NCBI GenBank assembly: GCA_028095005.1
Contig: CM051462.1
Coordinates: 237,144,973-237,208,972 of the forward strand
Length of the DNA: 64,000 bases
Direction of reading: 5' to 3'
Source: Rhynchospora pubera
Taxonomy: Eukaryota; Streptophyta; Magnoliopsida; Poales; Cyperaceae
Shown here: in pieces, positions 61,790 through 64,000 of the stretch
Layout: every line of letters begins with the position of its first letter
Position numbering within the stretch: position 1 is the stretch's first letter
The notes under the pieces: model-generated
Databases searched by the model: none
Told to the model about the DNA's origin: nothing
The model's input: the letters and a program-made list of their open reading frames with translations, nothing else
Position numbers and translations under genes: made by a program

Positions 61790-61990
61790 GTTGTAAGTTT
61801 AGAAAGTGTTCTAAATGGAATATTACAACCGTTTCCGTCACCAAAGCAAAATACATAGCAACTTGTGAAGCAATAAAAGAAGTTTATTTCGGATCAAGTT
61901 CTTAGTCGAGTTATTATGGTTCTATGCATCTCGAACCACAACTTACTCCTAAAGAACCCAATGTTACATTGGAGATTCAAATATGATCTA
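61790..61990 (+). pseudogene. Decayed copia RNase H
   Basis: GGVVS followed by a frameshift and TKAKYIATCEAIKEV (about 61838-61882) matches the conserved C-terminal RNase H segment of copia polyproteins (SEAEYxAxxEAxKE-type). A stop follows shortly. It lies about 300 bases before the 3' LTR, as expected. Confidence 0.75.
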
Positions 61991-62294
61991 TAACGATATC
62001 ACTTGATATCATATGATGATGATCAAGAATATATATATAGTAGTATATATATATAGGGTCGAACAAATTTGGATAGGTTCGCGAACACAGCGAACACTCT
62101 AGCATGACCTCTACCTTGAGCAGTATACGAGATGCAGTTATGCATCCATACGTGGTGGACGTATGAGTAACTAGCTTCAAGCGTATTATTTATATTGAGG
62201 TCCGAGACATGTATATATGTAGATATATGACATCGTTCTCAATTCTTTGTTGGCTAGAAGTCACTACTGATTGACTCTAGGCCAAGTGGGAGAT

Positions 62295-63693
62295 TGTTGG
62301 AGTTATGTCCTAGAAGTCAATAATTTAATGACTTAATTATTAGTTTATGTTTTGGATGATAATTTATCATCTGTTCCTAGGTTTATTATTGACAGATTAT
62401 TCAGGTTGAGGATCTGAATTGTAGATCTCTGTGGATCATTCTTTAGAATGACAATAATAAATCTAAACGGTCCATAATCTTGATAATTAACAAGGAACAT
62501 TAATTATCTTATAAGATTAGTATGCAAGTTAAGTGATGATTAAGTTCTACAAATCATAGGTAAAGAGTTACCAACTTAATTGCATATGTGTATGTTATGG
62601 AACATAGCACAGGACTTGACCCATCGAAATAAACATATGGATTGTGTTATGTGTCATTGTTTATTTCGTAATGATTTTGGTTCTAAGTTTGAGATGTTTA
62701 TCTTTTCCACATGAGGATAGGTTCAATAAATATCGTCTACCGCTGATTCCCGATAAGGGCTGCTATACGGACTTTATTTATGTTCTCTTGAATTGTGCGG
62801 GGAAAAGCTAATCATCAAGAAAACCGTATGTCCCTCATTAATTCACTTAGTGAGTGACGATATCTGTTTGGGCCCCTTGATGGAGATAGATTGTTTGCAT
62901 GCAACTTTATACAATTATCTCTAGATCAAGAAACGTATAATCTGCAAGAATGACACATTCCTATCTTGGATTATACGATGATATCGTGTGACATAAGAAT
63001 CAAAATAGAGAAACTTTTTTATTCTCTTATGCAGGATTTAAATACTGTAGCAATACACTATTTATGCGAATTGGGAATCGTAACGTGTTGCTAGATACCG
63101 CTTATGATTATTGGAATTAAATAGCGATTTAATTCCATGTCCAACTTAGCATAAATCCTCAAAGGGTCACACAAAATAGAGTTTTGACCAAGACAGTGCA
63201 TTATTTATTTATTCGCAATAGCTCGTATTGCGGAAATATGATAAGTTGATTAATTAATTATATACCGTTATAATTAATTAAGTCAAATGGATCATATTGA
63301 AATAAATTAATGTATTAGCTAATCCTAGAATAATTATTAATTGGTTAATAATTATTTTAGTTCAACTCAATTTAATATAAATAGTTATATTAATTTATTG
63401 GGCCATTATATATGCATTAAATATATAGCCCGATTAAAGAGCATTTGGAGTAGCTTTTAATTAAATGAATTAGAGGCTTGTTTGAGTGAGTTAAGAGGCC
63501 CAAAAAGCCCAAGAAGGAGGCCGGCCTTGGTGGTAGGTAGAGTGGCATTTTATGTAAATAGTGGGTTGGTGGTAGGTAGGGATTGTGCACTATATATAGA
63601 GATGTATAGATGCAAAATTCAACCTTCTCTCTCCCCTAACCCTAGCCGCCCCCTCTCTCCCTCTCTTGGCCGGCGCCACCTCACCTCCTCTCT
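62295..63693 (+). repeat. 3' LTR of the copia element, interrupted
   Basis: It is identical to the 5' LTR apart from four substitutions that I found, at a constant offset of 7897 bases, up to TCACCTCCTCTCT. After that it leaves the LTR sequence abruptly. About 360 bases of LTR are missing and should resume beyond the window. Confidence 0.9.
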
Positions 63694-64000
63694 GTGACAT
63701 ACGACTGTTTTGGCCCCTGACCAGACCATGTTTCGGCCATGTAGAGCGTGGGCAGCAGCGATGCCTGTCACGCAATGTTGTTGGTTTGCCATGAACCTGC
63801 CTTGCATGTGTTGTGCATCATCTAAGGCAGCATGAAAATATGTTAATTGTGGGTGAAAATGACTTGTAGTGGTGACCCAAAGTAGGGTTGTTGGATAGGC
63901 CAAAGTGTATTGTAGTGGCTGCCGGTTGTAAACCGTAAGTCGGAACGGTGTTTAGGCCGCTTCCCCAAGCGTGTGCTGGGTACTTAGCAACCTGGGCAGC
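63693..64000 (+). mobile_element. Probable start of another LTR element nested in the 3' LTR
   Basis: The new sequence begins TGTGACATACGACTG exactly where the LTR breaks, the TG...-type start of a gypsy-like LTR (compare TGTGATAACC at 5152). It continues GC-richer to the window edge with no frame recognised. The preceding CTCTC would be the target duplication if this is right. Confidence 0.5.

Larger units (their letters stand above)
54398..63693 (+). mobile_element. Ty1/copia LTR retrotransposon, young but coding-dead, nested
   Basis: The 5' LTR is at 54398-56156 (TGTTGGAGTTATGTCC to CTAACA). The primer site TGGTATCAGAGCA is at 56158-56170, the purine tract CCAAGTGGGAGAT at 62282-62294, and the 3' LTR runs from 62295 until another element cuts it near 63693. 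The internal part carries decayed pol in copia order (integrase, then RT, then RNase H). The ends resemble the Angela/Tork style of copia element, which is an inference. Target duplications cannot be checked because the right end is outside the window. Confidence 0.88.

Overview
This is nuclear DNA from a flowering plant, most likely a eudicot. It is AT-rich, the one clear gene has 23 short exons with GT-AG introns, telo-box (AAACCCTA) leaders are present, and most of the window is plant-type transposons. There are no operons, rRNA or convincing tRNA genes, CRISPR arrays or organellar blocks that I can support. Only two protein-coding loci are solid. All identifications come from reading motifs; no database search was run.

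Region 1 (about 2-17.5 kb) is a tandem array of a small secreted-peptide gene on the minus strand. It holds one intact copy (16499-16744), two frameshifted copies (4686-4908 and 13968-14207) and a relic (3418-3538). The intact protein has a signal peptide, an ARPLKPHNS segment and a C-terminal two-cysteine motif that resembles the CTNIP/SCREW phytocytokine type. The array has been broken up by a Harbinger-like element and its homologue (each with an internal minisatellite), hAT-like elements, MITEs, and a very young 6.8-kb non-autonomous Ty3/gypsy (Tekay/Del-like) element at 5152-11939 with 2.8-kb LTRs and no genes.

Region 2 (17.5-22 kb) is a non-autonomous Helitron read on the minus strand. 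Two Tourist-like MITEs follow it.

Region 3 (23.9-38.2 kb, minus strand) is a complete trithorax-type histone H3K4 methyltransferase gene of the ATX3/4/5 class (PWWP, zinc ribbon-like CxxC, extended PHD, SET, post-SET). I could join 23 coding exons by splice signals and phase. Its odd points are a Leu at the SET F/Y-switch position, no first PHD finger, and an unresolved reading-frame conflict in the PWWP exon. MITEs, a hAT-like element and a SINE-like fragment lie in its introns and upstream.

Region 4 (38.3-51.2 kb) contains a 0.4-kb foldback repeat and three more Helitron ends-defined units, all in the same orientation. Between them lies a plus-strand leader-like exon, probably sharing a divergent promoter with Helitron 40096-43956, and a 2.6-kb unclassified repeat block with hairpin clusters.

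Region 5 (51.2-64 kb) is nested retrotransposon sequence: unclassified repeats, an inverted copia LTR fragment, then a Ty1/copia element (5' LTR 54398-56156, decayed integrase/RT/RNase H remnants, 3' LTR from 62295). The 3' LTR is itself interrupted near 63693 by what looks like the start of another LTR element. Both retrotransposons have nearly identical LTRs but no working genes, so each must have been mobilised in trans.
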